Shown: positions 21,291 through 30,265 of the stretch, in pieces
Layout of the letters: each line of letters opens with the position of its first letter
Numbering within the stretch: position 1 is the first letter of the stretch
Source of the DNA: Treponema sp.
GTDB taxonomy: Bacteria > Spirochaetota > Spirochaetia > Treponematales > Breznakiellaceae
DNA length: 64,000 nucleotides
Direction: 5' to 3'
NCBI GenBank assembly: GCA_009785545.1
Contig: WQWD01000001.1
Span: 1-64,000 of the forward strand
Translations under genes and position numbers: made by a program
The notes under the pieces: generated by a model
What the model was told of the DNA's origin: nothing
Seen by the model: only the letters and a program-made list of their open reading frames with translations
The model's database searches: none

Positions 21291-24200
21291 TTATGGCCTT
21301 AGCCGATCCTGGAATGAGTTCAACCATCCAAGCCATTCGTAGTACAATCCTGGGTTTTGCTTACCGGGGTTGTGATACCAGTCCATAGAACAACCAAAAG
21401 CGTCCTGTAACATCACGTAGTAGTCAATCAGGTTTTGCGGAAACCCTGAATAAACCCACATACTTGGCGAAGTACCTCCTGATGAATCTCTTACAGGAGG
21501 AGGTGTATCCATCAATGAATTGGCAAAAGGACCTAAATCATAGACAAAATCCTGCCATCTCCATTCCTGCATCCACCTTGCGCGAGCTCCTGCAGCACCG
21601 TTAGGTGGATGAGGAGCAACAGTTGCACCTGTTGTTGTAACTCTCATAGGAAGCCAAATATAACGGGCATCGTAGTTTTTAGTATTGTCCCAGCTATCAG
21701 CCATGTGGATATATTTGCCCCATACCAGTCTGCCTGCACGAGGTTCCGGCATAGATGTTTCCCCGAATATTGGACGCAGGTAAATGCCATCATCCCAAAG
21801 ACGCCTTAGCTCTCCATAGTAAAGCTGAGGAGTATTAAACACATTTACATCTATGTCAACAAAGTTAGCATCAAGAAAGCCAATAACATCCCATATATAA
21901 GGCGGGAAGCGAAGCTGTTGCACATGAGTAACCTGTCCGTCAAAACCCTTAGTAATTACAGACCCGTCATCTGCTGCTCCAAACATGAAGGAGCTGGCAG
22001 TACCGGTCATAGTCCCTCCAGTCCCCTGAATAGTTATCCAGCCCGTACTGTTCTGCCATGTACCACCAGGCGGTTGATTATTTGGAGTACCCCAAACAGC
22101 ATCAAAGTTAGCAGAAACGTTTGTTGTCCCTACAGGCGGCTTAATGTTAAAAGGATAAGGCGCACCTAAAATCCTGCCGCCCGGTCGAGAAGTACGGTAA
22201 ACACCTAACGGATTGGGGAACCAGCCGGTTGAGGTTGAAGAAGCAACAAAGTAAAGAACATCTTCTCTGACGCCATCTGCATTTAGCGGTGAAAGCGGAC
22301 CTAAAGTACCGTCAGGATTTACGTATCCTTCATAAGTCATATTCGGTGTGATGAAATGGACAAATGGTGCTGGAGCCTCCCTCTGCGGACCGAAAACCCA
22401 ATTGAAATTGTGACCTAACCTGTTGTCGTGACCTTCCAAAAGTAATTCGTCAGAACTATTACCAACGGAAAAGCGCGGAACCCCAATAAACCTTGTATAG
22501 GTTTCATCAAGCATTGTTATTGCCAAAACTCTGTTTTCCTGAGTGGAACCAAAATGGAAAGCAGTACCGCAACTATCTATAAAAACGCTCTGGTCGCGGG
22601 TCATCCCCATATGATTTGTTTGGTCCCAAACACCTTCAACAAAGGGAAGCTTGTATGACCATAGTTTTTTGAAAGGACCGGCAGGGTGCTGTGCGACAGA
22701 AACTGTCACCCTCGCAGTGCCGTAACCAATGCCAATAACACCTCCTTCAACATGAGTAAACATAACGTACGGGAAAACACCGGTGGAATCCCTAAAAGGT
22801 GTAATGGGGTTACCTGTAAGTGCATGTACGCCTGTACCTGCATTGTAGATTACTTTTGGCCGCTCAACAGTTGTGCGGTGATTCCACCAACGGTACAATT
22901 GCTTGCGCCGCCAAACCGGAGTATCACGATACAAAGCATTGAGTTGCCGTACTCTTTCCGCAGTCAGCCCCATAGCTCTCGCAAAAGGCCTAGCAGCAGA
23001 ATCTTGATAAAGATACAACGGTGGGCCAAGTTCTCTATCCGCACAACACCCTGTTGGGCAGTCTCTGTGTCTTGTGGGGATAAAATTTCTTATTGCAGCC
23101 CATGCATCCATCTGAGCTTGTCTAGGCATGGGACCTCTTAAGAGTGTTGGTGGATCCCATATCATGTAATCTCCCATATTCTGACCTGATCCATCCGGAC
23201 TGTTATTTCTCATTCGCCCATTAGGAAACCACTCTCCACCGGGGGTAATAAAACCGTCTGCGTCCCAATCACCCAGTGTTCTGCGCCAATGGTTCACAGC
23301 CCACATAAACCCATGTGTCGCAGTTGTTCCTGCCGGCCAATTATCTGCCGGTCGATTGAAACCACTGGCGTTAAATCTGGTACCGTCCCAGCCTCCCGGA
23401 AAACCGTTCGGATCATGGGAGTGAGATTCGCGCCATTCCGGTTCGTCGAATATAGTATTATTGAAAATGGGGAAGGCAACACCTTCATCTCTCCAGTTGT
23501 ACAAGTCGGCAGAGGAAAATGCGTGAACGCCCGGCTGCCCGCCTCCTGTCATTGCACTCCAATCAGCAGAGTCGAAACCTCCAACACGAGTCCCCCAGTT
23601 TAACCTGCTCTCACCGTACCACCACCATCTTTGTGTGTGGCGATCCCACATTAACCCACCTCCATGGGCTGAAACGTGGTTGCCATTGTTGTCAGCCCAA
23701 AGTATCTTCTGGGCAAAGCGGTTAAATGTATCGGGTCTTGCACGCTGGGCAAAAAGCCTGGCAAAATGGTCGATATTTGTTCTATAAAAATCAATCTGCT
23801 CCTGGATTACACCTGCGGAGTTTTCCAAAAACCTTTGTGCATGACCACCGTAGTTGATCAAAATAGCATTGGTAAAACCATAATTTGCAGGAAGAGCCGA
23901 ACGTATCGCATTAGACCTTCTGACACTTTCATACAAACCGGACATATCAACTGTAAAGGGGCGATCTGTCCGGTAGACATGAAGCCTGGAAACTTGTGTA
24001 ACCATCGACAACCTGCCAGCCCAGTGGTTACGGTAGCCATCAAGCATACGGAATGTAAGGAAGCGCCCGCTTGCGGAATCAAAAGTTGCAACAAAGCGGT
24101 GGTTATCTCCCTGATCCGGTCTGATAATCAGATTTGCTGTCCGCTCAAGGACACGCCACCAACCAAAACCAACCCGTCTATCCATTGGAAATTCATCGCC

Positions 24201-24782
24201 GGGCAAAATGGGAGTGTCGGTCAGGAAAATCTCGAATACCGTTACAATCCCGTTACTATTGACTGAAGAAGCACTTCCACCGAATTGACCAGTAGAAGCA
24301 TCACCAAAATTTGCCCAACCTTCCTGATAGCCACCGGGTTGCGCCCACTGCCAAACCGGAAAATACTCTACCCTGGAAATATTGTCCATGTGCATACCTA
24401 AATCAATTTGAACCCAATGAGGCCCGTAAAATTCCGGACTTGGGTGTTGTGCCATACCCCCACCTGGTGTCATACCCCAGCCCCAGAATAAATTATCGTT
24501 ACTATCAAGAATAACTCCGGGATCCTGGTTAACTGCACCTGCTTCCGGAGTTGCACCCACGCCGCCATTACTTGTATAAGCAAGACCGCCGGAAACTGTT
24601 ACAGCATTAACACCCCTAGTTAACGGTACACGGATAAAATTTGGGGTATTTTGGGCTACCCGATCCGCCGAAAGTGTTAAAGATTCCGGTGAAAAAACTT
24701 CCGAACAGGAGAGCAGCATTACCCCGGCAAACAATATTATTGCTGCAAATGCAACAACACAAAATTTTCTGTTTCTATTCAT
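21291..24782 (-). CDS. GH43_24-like exo-beta-1,3-galactanase candidate, large lipoprotein
   Basis: A 1,163-residue lipoprotein, lipobox LLSC (Cys26). After a discoidin-like N-terminal region (about 45-270), AHGGGLMWDRHTQRWWWYGES near residue 370 is the hallmark first blade of GH43_24 exo-1,3-galactanases (usually AHGGGIL...YWYGE), and MTRDQSVFIDSCGTAFHFGS near 720 plus STSTGWFPNPLGVYRTS near 860 match later blades (SRDxxLFxDDDGxAY, GWxPN). Members of this subfamily lack the usual GH43 base Asp, as seen here. It is longer than typical because of added domains, with an unidentified segment near 510-650. The minus-strand neighbours are another discoidin lipoprotein upstream and a beta-barrel downstream. 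Likely role: trimming galactan backbone at the cell surface. Confidence 0.75.
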   Translation of the reverse strand: MNRNRKFCVVAFAAIILFAGVMLLSCSEVFSPESLTLSADRVAQNTPNFIRVPLTRGVNAVTVSGGLAYTSNGGVGATPEAGAVNQDPGVILDSNDNLFWGWGMTPGGGMAQHPSPEFYGPHWVQIDLGMHMDNISRVEYFPVWQWAQPGGYQEGWANFGDASTGQFGGSASSVNSNGIVTVFEIFLTDTPILPGDEFPMDRRVGFGWWRVLERTANLIIRPDQGDNHRFVATFDSASGRFLTFRMLDGYRNHWAGRLSMVTQVSRLHVYRTDRPFTVDMSGLYESVRRSNAIRSALPANYGFTNAILINYGGHAQRFLENSAGVIQEQIDFYRTNIDHFARLFAQRARPDTFNRFAQKILWADNNGNHVSAHGGGLMWDRHTQRWWWYGESRLNWGTRVGGFDSADWSAMTGGGQPGVHAFSSADLYNWRDEGVAFPIFNNTIFDEPEWRESHSHDPNGFPGGWDGTRFNASGFNRPADNWPAGTTATHGFMWAVNHWRRTLGDWDADGFITPGGEWFPNGRMRNNSPDGSGQNMGDYMIWDPPTLLRGPMPRQAQMDAWAAIRNFIPTRHRDCPTGCCADRELGPPLYLYQDSAARPFARAMGLTAERVRQLNALYRDTPVWRRKQLYRWWNHRTTVERPKVIYNAGTGVHALTGNPITPFRDSTGVFPYVMFTHVEGGVIGIGYGTARVTVSVAQHPAGPFKKLWSYKLPFVEGVWDQTNHMGMTRDQSVFIDSCGTAFHFGSTQENRVLAITMLDETYTRFIGVPRFSVGNSSDELLLEGHDNRLGHNFNWVFGPQREAPAPFVHFITPNMTYEGYVNPDGTLGPLSPLNADGVREDVLYFVASSTSTGWFPNPLGVYRTSRPGGRILGAPYPFNIKPPVGTTNVSANFDAVWGTPNNQPPGGTWQNSTGWITIQGTGGTMTGTASSFMFGAADDGSVITKGFDGQVTHVQQLRFPPYIWDVIGFLDANFVDIDVNVFNTPQLYYGELRRLWDDGIYLRPIFGETSMPEPRAGRLVWGKYIHMADSWDNTKNYDARYIWLPMRVTTTGATVAPHPPNGAAGARARWMQEWRWQDFVYDLGPFANSLMDTPPPVRDSSGGTSPSMWVYSGFPQNLIDYYVMLQDAFGCSMDWYHNPGKQNPGLYYEWLGWLNSFQDRLRP

Positions 24783-24800
24783 AATTACCTCTCATAAAAA

Positions 24801-25736
24801 TTAGCTTAAAATAATTTCAGGCGGTCTTCGCGGCGGATTCAGTATGTAAATCTGAGCCAAAATTCTATCCGCTGCCTGGTTAATCTGTAACTGCTGTAAA
24901 AACAGCATTTCAGGTGTTACCTCAACTCCCACCCCAAATTCGAATTCTAATAGAGGGGTAGCATCTTCCACCGCATCTAAAAGACGTCGCCGGCGAACGT
25001 CGGTTATCGAAGTATTAAAGAGTAAGTTTCTTCCTTCAATAACGACCGCAGTCAGATAGGCAAAACACAGCTCAGTGCCAATAGTCCTGAAAATAATATT
25101 CGCAGCACTGGCGTTCCTGGCAGCAGCCCCGACAGTGTCCGCATATCTCCAGCGAATCTGAATGTAGCGAAAGCTAACTGTTTGTGCAGAGGTTAAGTAA
25201 ATATAAGCCATCCCCGCTATGTGGGCGACAGTGCCGGTATCCAGCAAATGAATGCCAGCATCTGCTGTATTCCAACCGAAATCTCTTGTGGAAACAAATA
25301 TTTCATAACTGTGACCGGTAACACCAAGACCTCCGCCTACAGTCCCACGAACATACCCAATGACACCTGTTCTTTGGGGACCTATTTCTACTAACTCCCC
25401 AAGATCCAAGGTAATCCAGTGTGCTCCACGCAACGGAACTCCCTCATCAGATTCATGACCATTGTTTACACCGGAATGCCACCAATTGCTGTTATCGCCG
25501 TTTACAGCCCAATCAGCCGGCCCGGCGGTGCTAGTAGCCGGCTCCTGATGACAACAAGCGCTGGCAACAATTGGGTTGCTTCCGCCTATAGCCCCACGCA
25601 AACCTGGGATACCTTCTAATCTACCCCAAAAATCATCTGGAGACAGACCAAAATTTGATGCCATGTTCTCCAACTGACAGGTGGTAAATGCCAAGATTCC
25701 TAATATTAGTACCGGAATCATCCATAATTTCTTCAC
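24801..25736 (-). CDS. Discoidin (F5/8 type C)-like lipoprotein
   Basis: A 311-residue lipoprotein starting at GTG (25736) with AGGAGG nine bases upstream; lipobox FTTC (Cys20). Residues about 45-200 (SACCHQEPATSTAGPADWAVNGDNSNWWH, HWITLDLGELVEIG and FRYIQIRWRYAD) follow the F5/8C pattern in which a solvent-exposed loop binds carbohydrate. The C-terminal 100 residues are helical and unrecognised. There is no catalytic domain, so it is probably a surface glycan-binding protein working with the adjacent GH43_24-like enzyme. Confidence 0.75.
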   Translation of the reverse strand: MKKLWMIPVLILGILAFTTCQLENMASNFGLSPDDFWGRLEGIPGLRGAIGGSNPIVASACCHQEPATSTAGPADWAVNGDNSNWWHSGVNNGHESDEGVPLRGAHWITLDLGELVEIGPQRTGVIGYVRGTVGGGLGVTGHSYEIFVSTRDFGWNTADAGIHLLDTGTVAHIAGMAYIYLTSAQTVSFRYIQIRWRYADTVGAAARNASAANIIFRTIGTELCFAYLTAVVIEGRNLLFNTSITDVRRRRLLDAVEDATPLLEFEFGVGVEVTPEMLFLQQLQINQAADRILAQIYILNPPRRPPEIILS

Positions 25737-25764
25737 TTTATACTTCCTCCTATATGCCTTTGGG

Positions 25765-26259
25765 TTAGTTTAACCTTGATAATAAATCACCAAATCGATC
25801 CGTAAAGCTATCAACCTCTGCTTGATAATTAAAAAATTGAATAGCTTGTGCTGACGTTAAAATACTGGTTGGGTTTTCCGGAACATTTAAATAATGGTAT
25901 GCCCCCTTAGTAATTCTTACACCTTCATCGTCATATACGCCATGCATCATCTCATGGAGCATTCTGGTTCGGATAGGGTGGCCTTTAACAACAGTAAACG
26001 TATTAATACCTATCTCGTAGAGTTGCTCTAAACGCTCTACTTCAATTTGTATACTTGCAATTATCCCTCCCCCGGATATTATTGCATCCACCTCTGCTCT
26101 CCATTCATTGCGATCTTGAGTACGAGCATTCCGCTGTGCATCAGTGAGTATCAGCAAATTCAGGGTTTCGATAAAATCAGAGTCGTTTTCAAAGCCGCAA
26201 GCAGCAAAAAACAAAATGACAATAAGCGGCAAGAAAAACCAATTCAATTTTTTTCTCAT
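25765..26259 (-). CDS. Small lipoprotein of unknown function
   Basis: A 164-residue lipoprotein, MRKKLNWFFLPLIVILFFAA with lipobox AAC (Cys21). AGGAG lies 10 bp before the ATG. The mature part is mostly helical; it contains RMLHEMMHGVYDDEGV, which superficially resembles a zincin HExxH but reads HEMMH in the order H-E-M-M-H, so a metallopeptidase-like site is possible. No family recognised. It is in the middle of the surface-lipoprotein operon, 28 bp upstream of the discoidin gene. Confidence 0.65.
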   Translation of the reverse strand: MRKKLNWFFLPLIVILFFAACGFENDSDFIETLNLLILTDAQRNARTQDRNEWRAEVDAIISGGGIIASIQIEVERLEQLYEIGINTFTVVKGHPIRTRMLHEMMHGVYDDEGVRITKGAYHYLNVPENPTSILTSAQAIQFFNYQAEVDSFTDRFGDLLSRLN

Positions 26260-26290
26260 AAATTATTTTCTCCTAAAAATATGTACATTT

Positions 26291-26327
26291 GAGGCTGCTC
26301 CAAAACTACAGTTTCTGGAACAACCTC
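26291..26327 (-). terminator. Intergenic hairpin, AAACT..AGTTT core
   Basis: GAGG (26291-26294), TCCA (26299-26302) and AAACT (26303-26307) pair with AGTTT (26310-26314), TGGA (26316-26319) and CCTC (26324-26327). It lies just after the stop of the 785-residue lipoprotein gene (26339) and belongs to the hairpin family described under findings. There is no strong U-tract. Confidence 0.55.
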
Positions 26328-26338
26328 ATTTATCCTAA

Positions 26339-28696
26339 TTAATTTGTGTTTGGATGCCCAAACGCAGAATTTATTGCGTTTACAGAACCCAAATTTATCC
26401 CAAGATCGTCAGGCAAGGAAATGTATTCAAAATCAGGCGGTGTTACACCACTTCTCGGGTTTGCCAATGCTCTGGAATATATTCGAATATCCATAAATCG
26501 GGAATTCGCACCTACATTATTTGGTGCATGCAAAAAAGGTGCTCTGCCCAAGTAAGCATAGCGCAGTGGAGGTGTAACTGCATCGGCTGCACCAAAAATA
26601 GGATCGTCATGTATTCTGGAAAAATTGCCGCCACGGTTAGCGTGTGTTGCTTGACCTCCATTCCTCATAATTCCCACTGCAGAGCCGTGTTTTACTACAG
26701 TAAGATGATTCCATCTGTTAACACGGCCTCCGCCAATTCCGCCGCTGCCGCCAACACTTACAATACTAGCAGTCTGATCACCAGTGGCAGGGGTACTTCC
26801 GGCATTACGAGCTCTAAACCAGAGTGCAGGATTATGGAATTGCAGAGTTCCACGCCAGTTTGTAGTATTATCGTTTACACGGTCATTTGCAAAACCAAAA
26901 AAGGTACCAGCGTCAGTAGGGATATTGGCATAAAACATAATTGTCCACTCTTCTCCACGCATCAATGCCCCTACGTTTGGTCCAAGATCAACCCAGCTAT
27001 TGGTATTAGGCAACCGGATAAATCGGTGACCGGCGGTTTCATCAGCAACAGCGTCACCCATTAATACTGCCTGATAAAAATCGCCGGAATGGGCAATATT
27101 TCTTAAAACACCGTCATCACCAACAACAAAATGTACATTAAGGAATTCGCTTGGCTCCGCCCCCTGGCGCATTACCCTTACGTCTCTGTCAGCAGCACCT
27201 ACAAAGTTGCCGCCTTGGCTAAATGTTCCGGTTAAGATGGAAATACCATGTTCAGTACCTACAGGGCGCGTTACAATACCTGCATCAGTAACAACAGCCT
27301 GATTGCTCGAAGTCCAAGTTATATCATAACTTCCAAAGGACATTGGCAAGGTAATGTTTTGGGTAACAGTGCTTAAATCACCTAAAGAAAACAATGCATC
27401 TGCCACATCATCTGTGAATAAGCTGATAATTCTTGCAAGAAACGGGTGAGTAGTTACTTCGACACTGTCGATTGATAAAGTAACGGTGAGGGTAACATCT
27501 TCACCGGTTACTTGAGGGCGATTGACTACACCTGCATTGCTAAGAATGGCAGTGTTGCTGGAAGACCAAGAAGCAGACACAACCCAATCTATTTCCGCAA
27601 ATTCCACTGTCACTGAAGGCAACAGGGTTAAATTTTCCCTGACTGCGCCAAGATTACCAAGGCTAACCCCCAAAATTCGAATAACTTCATCTGCGGCATG
27701 TAACCGCAGCGTTTGATTACTCAAAACAGTCACAGGAAATGGAACTATCCTGTCAACACCGGCAGCAGTCAGAGTCGCATTAAGGGTAATTGCCGCATCA
27801 CTAGCTTCCGGGCGGGTAACCACACCGGTATTGCTCAAAACAACAGGGCTGGTAGATATCCATGTAACAGATACTTCTGTCACCGTGGGAGGCACAAGCG
27901 CACCGCCTGCCACATCCACCTGTAACGGCAAGGTTAGGTTCAAGGCAACGGCGGATAAATCCCCCATTGCCGCATTCAAACGTGACTCGGCAAGGTTCAG
28001 GATATTATTAGCTACACTTACATTATTTATAACTGTCATATTAACAACACCCGGTCTTGCCCTCGTAACGCTGCCATAATTGACAGTCAGATCAAGGTTG
28101 ACTGTCGTATCATTAGGCGGGAGAATGCCATTAACCAGCATGCCGTAATTGTCTATAACATCCTGCCTGCTGGAAACCCAAACCACCTCGAATAAATAAC
28201 TCAAAGTGATCCCAAAAGGCAGTCGAATGTTATCAATTATGTTATTCAGATCATAAGCAGCGAATACAGGCAAGAGGTATTCGTCGATAAAACTGTCGAT
28301 ATAGGCTCCCAACTGAGACTCTGTCGCCCAGTGCGCATAAGCGGTAAACTCGTATGACGCTAACATCATCCAGTCCCTTTCGGTTATCCTAATTGGGCTT
28401 AGTGGACCTGTATCTCCCAAGGGGGCTGGGGATGTAAAATAGCCGACAAAATGGAGATTATCTGGGTGGGTGGTTGGAATAGGGTAATCCCTGCCAATAA
28501 AACTCGGAACCCGAGATGTCCATGTTATCGAAGACTCACCTCCCTCAAATGTGCCGCCATTTGCACTAAATGTAATGGAGAAGCCCTCACCTGCCGCCGG
28601 ATCATCTACTACCGGATCCGGACTCGGGCAACTTACAAGCCCAATCATCATTGCAAGGGAAAAAAGTCCCAGCAATCCTAAAATTTTCTTTTTCAT
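26339..28696 (-). CDS. Surface lipoprotein: InlB-type repeat, four Ig-like (aBig) domains, LamG
   Basis: A 785-residue lipoprotein, lipobox LVSC (Cys23) followed by PSPDPVVDD. Residues about 38-120 (ITFSANGGTFEGG, ending YAHWA) form an InlB B-repeat-like domain. Four atrophied bacterial Ig domains follow, each with a core like VTWISTSPVVLSNTGVVTRP (two clear, two diverged, about 120-500). The last 270 residues are a LamG/concanavalin-type domain (WVDLGPNVGALMRGEEWTI, FMDIRIYSRA). No catalytic residues seen. Likely a long-stalk glycan-binding or adhesion protein on the cell surface. Confidence 0.78.
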   Translation of the reverse strand: MKKKILGLLGLFSLAMMIGLVSCPSPDPVVDDPAAGEGFSITFSANGGTFEGGESSITWTSRVPSFIGRDYPIPTTHPDNLHFVGYFTSPAPLGDTGPLSPIRITERDWMMLASYEFTAYAHWATESQLGAYIDSFIDEYLLPVFAAYDLNNIIDNIRLPFGITLSYLFEVVWVSSRQDVIDNYGMLVNGILPPNDTTVNLDLTVNYGSVTRARPGVVNMTVINNVSVANNILNLAESRLNAAMGDLSAVALNLTLPLQVDVAGGALVPPTVTEVSVTWISTSPVVLSNTGVVTRPEASDAAITLNATLTAAGVDRIVPFPVTVLSNQTLRLHAADEVIRILGVSLGNLGAVRENLTLLPSVTVEFAEIDWVVSASWSSSNTAILSNAGVVNRPQVTGEDVTLTVTLSIDSVEVTTHPFLARIISLFTDDVADALFSLGDLSTVTQNITLPMSFGSYDITWTSSNQAVVTDAGIVTRPVGTEHGISILTGTFSQGGNFVGAADRDVRVMRQGAEPSEFLNVHFVVGDDGVLRNIAHSGDFYQAVLMGDAVADETAGHRFIRLPNTNSWVDLGPNVGALMRGEEWTIMFYANIPTDAGTFFGFANDRVNDNTTNWRGTLQFHNPALWFRARNAGSTPATGDQTASIVSVGGSGGIGGGRVNRWNHLTVVKHGSAVGIMRNGGQATHANRGGNFSRIHDDPIFGAADAVTPPLRYAYLGRAPFLHAPNNVGANSRFMDIRIYSRALANPRSGVTPPDFEYISLPDDLGINLGSVNAINSAFGHPNTN

Positions 28697-28728
28697 ATCT
28701 TCCTCCTTAAAGAAAATATTTCTAAGGT

Positions 28729-30030
28729 TTATTCAACAACTATGGTACATATCCAAAATTGTCCTGAGTCGCCTGTCCATTGTCGTAAAAACCAGAATGG
28801 CATAGACTCCAAACTTACCGGTCCCGCAGTGCTAGTACCGCTCGGATTGTTCAATTCGAATACGAATTCTTGCCATTCATTTGCCGTTTCCCAAGGACCT
28901 ATAGTATATATGCTATAAATCCATGTCCCGGGAACTGGCTGTGCTTCCATAACAAAATCAACTGTTAGCGGGGCGTAAGCACTTCTTGCCCAGATTCTTA
29001 CAACAGTGAATTCGGAAAGATCAAGCGGCGGATTATAAGGGGCTCTCATCACCCGCCAGCCATAACCGCCCGGGTAATTAATTTGCAACGCTCCAGGTCT
29101 GCCATGGCGTATAATTGCAGGATCGGTTACTCTTGATGTACTCGTATTTCCCCAAAACGAAAAAGCGGCTATAGGCATCTCCTCGAAGTTCCAAAGTACA
29201 AATCTGTCGCCTGCCTGACCTTCTTCCAAAATAGCAGTTACAGTAACATCACTAGCAGGCATGGTAAAAGTCCATGTGGAGTCGCTGCCGCTAGCTTCTA
29301 CTGTGCCGCCTTCGACAAGTGTTACTGTAACTGCTTGCACCCTATAACCTGAATTCGGCGTTACTGTCAGGCTTACTAAGTCCGTTTCATGAGCAGTTTC
29401 CGGAGCAGTAATACTGCCGTTTTCAGGCTGCACAATTGTAATATTACGCAGAGGCGGGAGAAGCTCGAATGCTGCCGTCACAGTAACATCACGGTTGGGC
29501 ATGGTGAAGGTTCTTGTATTGCCGTCACCGCTGAGCATTATTGCACCACTTACTGATGCCGCAATGATGTTTGCCAGCCTATAACCAATCTCCGGCGTTA
29601 TTGTCAGCGTTACTTGTTCATTCTCTAGCGCAATAGTAGGGGCTGCGGTGACAATCCCACCTGTAACAGCCTGGATGTTGATGTTAAATCTTGAAATTTG
29701 CACAAATACTGCTGTAACGATAACATTCACATTGGGCATGGTGAAAGTTCTTGTATTACCGTCACCACTGAGCGTTACCACGCCGCTTGTAGTTGTTGCT
29801 GAAATGCTTTCCAGAAAATGGTCTGAAGCCGGAATTATCGTTAATGTTATCGTTGCTCCAGGCATAGCTCTGGGAGGAGCTTCAACAGTACCGCTGTTCG
29901 CATTAATAGTGATACTAAAATCAATTCCAAAATTTTCGCTATTTTCTGGCACTTCAGAACCACAAGCAATGAAGAAGGTTGCAATTGTGAACAAAGCAAA
30001 AACAACTCCAACTAATATCTGCTTTTTCAT
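28729..30030 (-). CDS. Surface lipoprotein: three divergent InlB-type repeats and C-terminal CBM-like domain
   Basis: A 433-residue lipoprotein, lipobox FIAC (Cys23). Three repeats of 79-80 residues (about 32-112, 113-190, 191-270), each ending in TFTMPNxxVxVTAxF, match the divergent InlB B-repeat (Flg_new_2) type; the DNA period is 237-240 bp. The C-terminal 160 residues (FVLWNFEEMPIAAFSFWGN, LDLSEFTVVRIWARS, WQEFVFELNNPSG) look like a beta-sandwich carbohydrate-binding module. It is the first gene of the minus-strand cluster, with a GTAC-type promoter at 30071-30114. Confidence 0.75.
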   Translation of the reverse strand: MKKQILVGVVFALFTIATFFIACGSEVPENSENFGIDFSITINANSGTVEAPPRAMPGATITLTIIPASDHFLESISATTTSGVVTLSGDGNTRTFTMPNVNVIVTAVFVQISRFNINIQAVTGGIVTAAPTIALENEQVTLTITPEIGYRLANIIAASVSGAIMLSGDGNTRTFTMPNRDVTVTAAFELLPPLRNITIVQPENGSITAPETAHETDLVSLTVTPNSGYRVQAVTVTLVEGGTVEASGSDSTWTFTMPASDVTVTAILEEGQAGDRFVLWNFEEMPIAAFSFWGNTSTSRVTDPAIIRHGRPGALQINYPGGYGWRVMRAPYNPPLDLSEFTVVRIWARSAYAPLTVDFVMEAQPVPGTWIYSIYTIGPWETANEWQEFVFELNNPSGTSTAGPVSLESMPFWFLRQWTGDSGQFWICTIVVE

Positions 30031-30070
30031 TTTTTCTCCTAAGCTTTTTTAATTAAGAACGAAACACTTA

Positions 30071-30114
30071 ATTGTAACCCCCAAATTTAAAATCGAAAAA
30101 GTGACAAAAGTACT
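30071..30114 (-). promoter_or_regulatory. GTAC-type operator and promoter of the minus-strand surface-lipoprotein cluster
   Basis: On the minus strand AGTACTTTTGTCAC (30114-30101) is followed 38 bp from its first base by TACAAT (30076-30071), a good -10. Predicted start near 30064, leader about 34 nt before the ATG at 30030. It lies back to back with the element at 30179 that faces the plus-strand cluster. Confidence 0.75.
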
Positions 30115-30178
30115 TTTTTTTAAATATTTTGCTTTAGCTCTGTCTTTTTCTCACGAGTAAAATCTTTTCCATAAAAAT

Positions 30179-30223
30179 AGTACTTTTGTAATATTTACTT
30201 ATTTAATTTCAAGCATTTACACT
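30179..30223 (+). promoter_or_regulatory. GTAC-type operator and promoter of the plus-strand glycan cluster
   Basis: AGTACTTTTGTAAT (30179-30192) lies 39 bp (first base to first base) upstream of the -10 candidate TACACT (30218-30223). Predicted start near 30230, leader about 36 nt before the ATG at 30266. The bases between element and -10 align well with those at 43096-43120 (TTTATTTA...AAGCAT). Confidence 0.75.
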
Positions 30224-30265
30224 GATCTTATCAGAGTTTTAATTTATTTAATTTTGGAGGAGAGT

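Noticed and set aside
21291..24782. Sialidase or DUF1735-type propeller assignment for the giant lipoprotein
   Set aside because: No Asp-box repeats; the AHGGG...YGES and TRDQ...FIDSCGTAF motifs fit GH43_24 better.
26354..27064. Long plus-strand open frame (236 codons) opposite the InlB/LamG lipoprotein gene
   Set aside because: Amino-acid composition is that of an antisense shadow, no Shine-Dalgarno and no domain; the minus-strand gene has signal peptide and domains.
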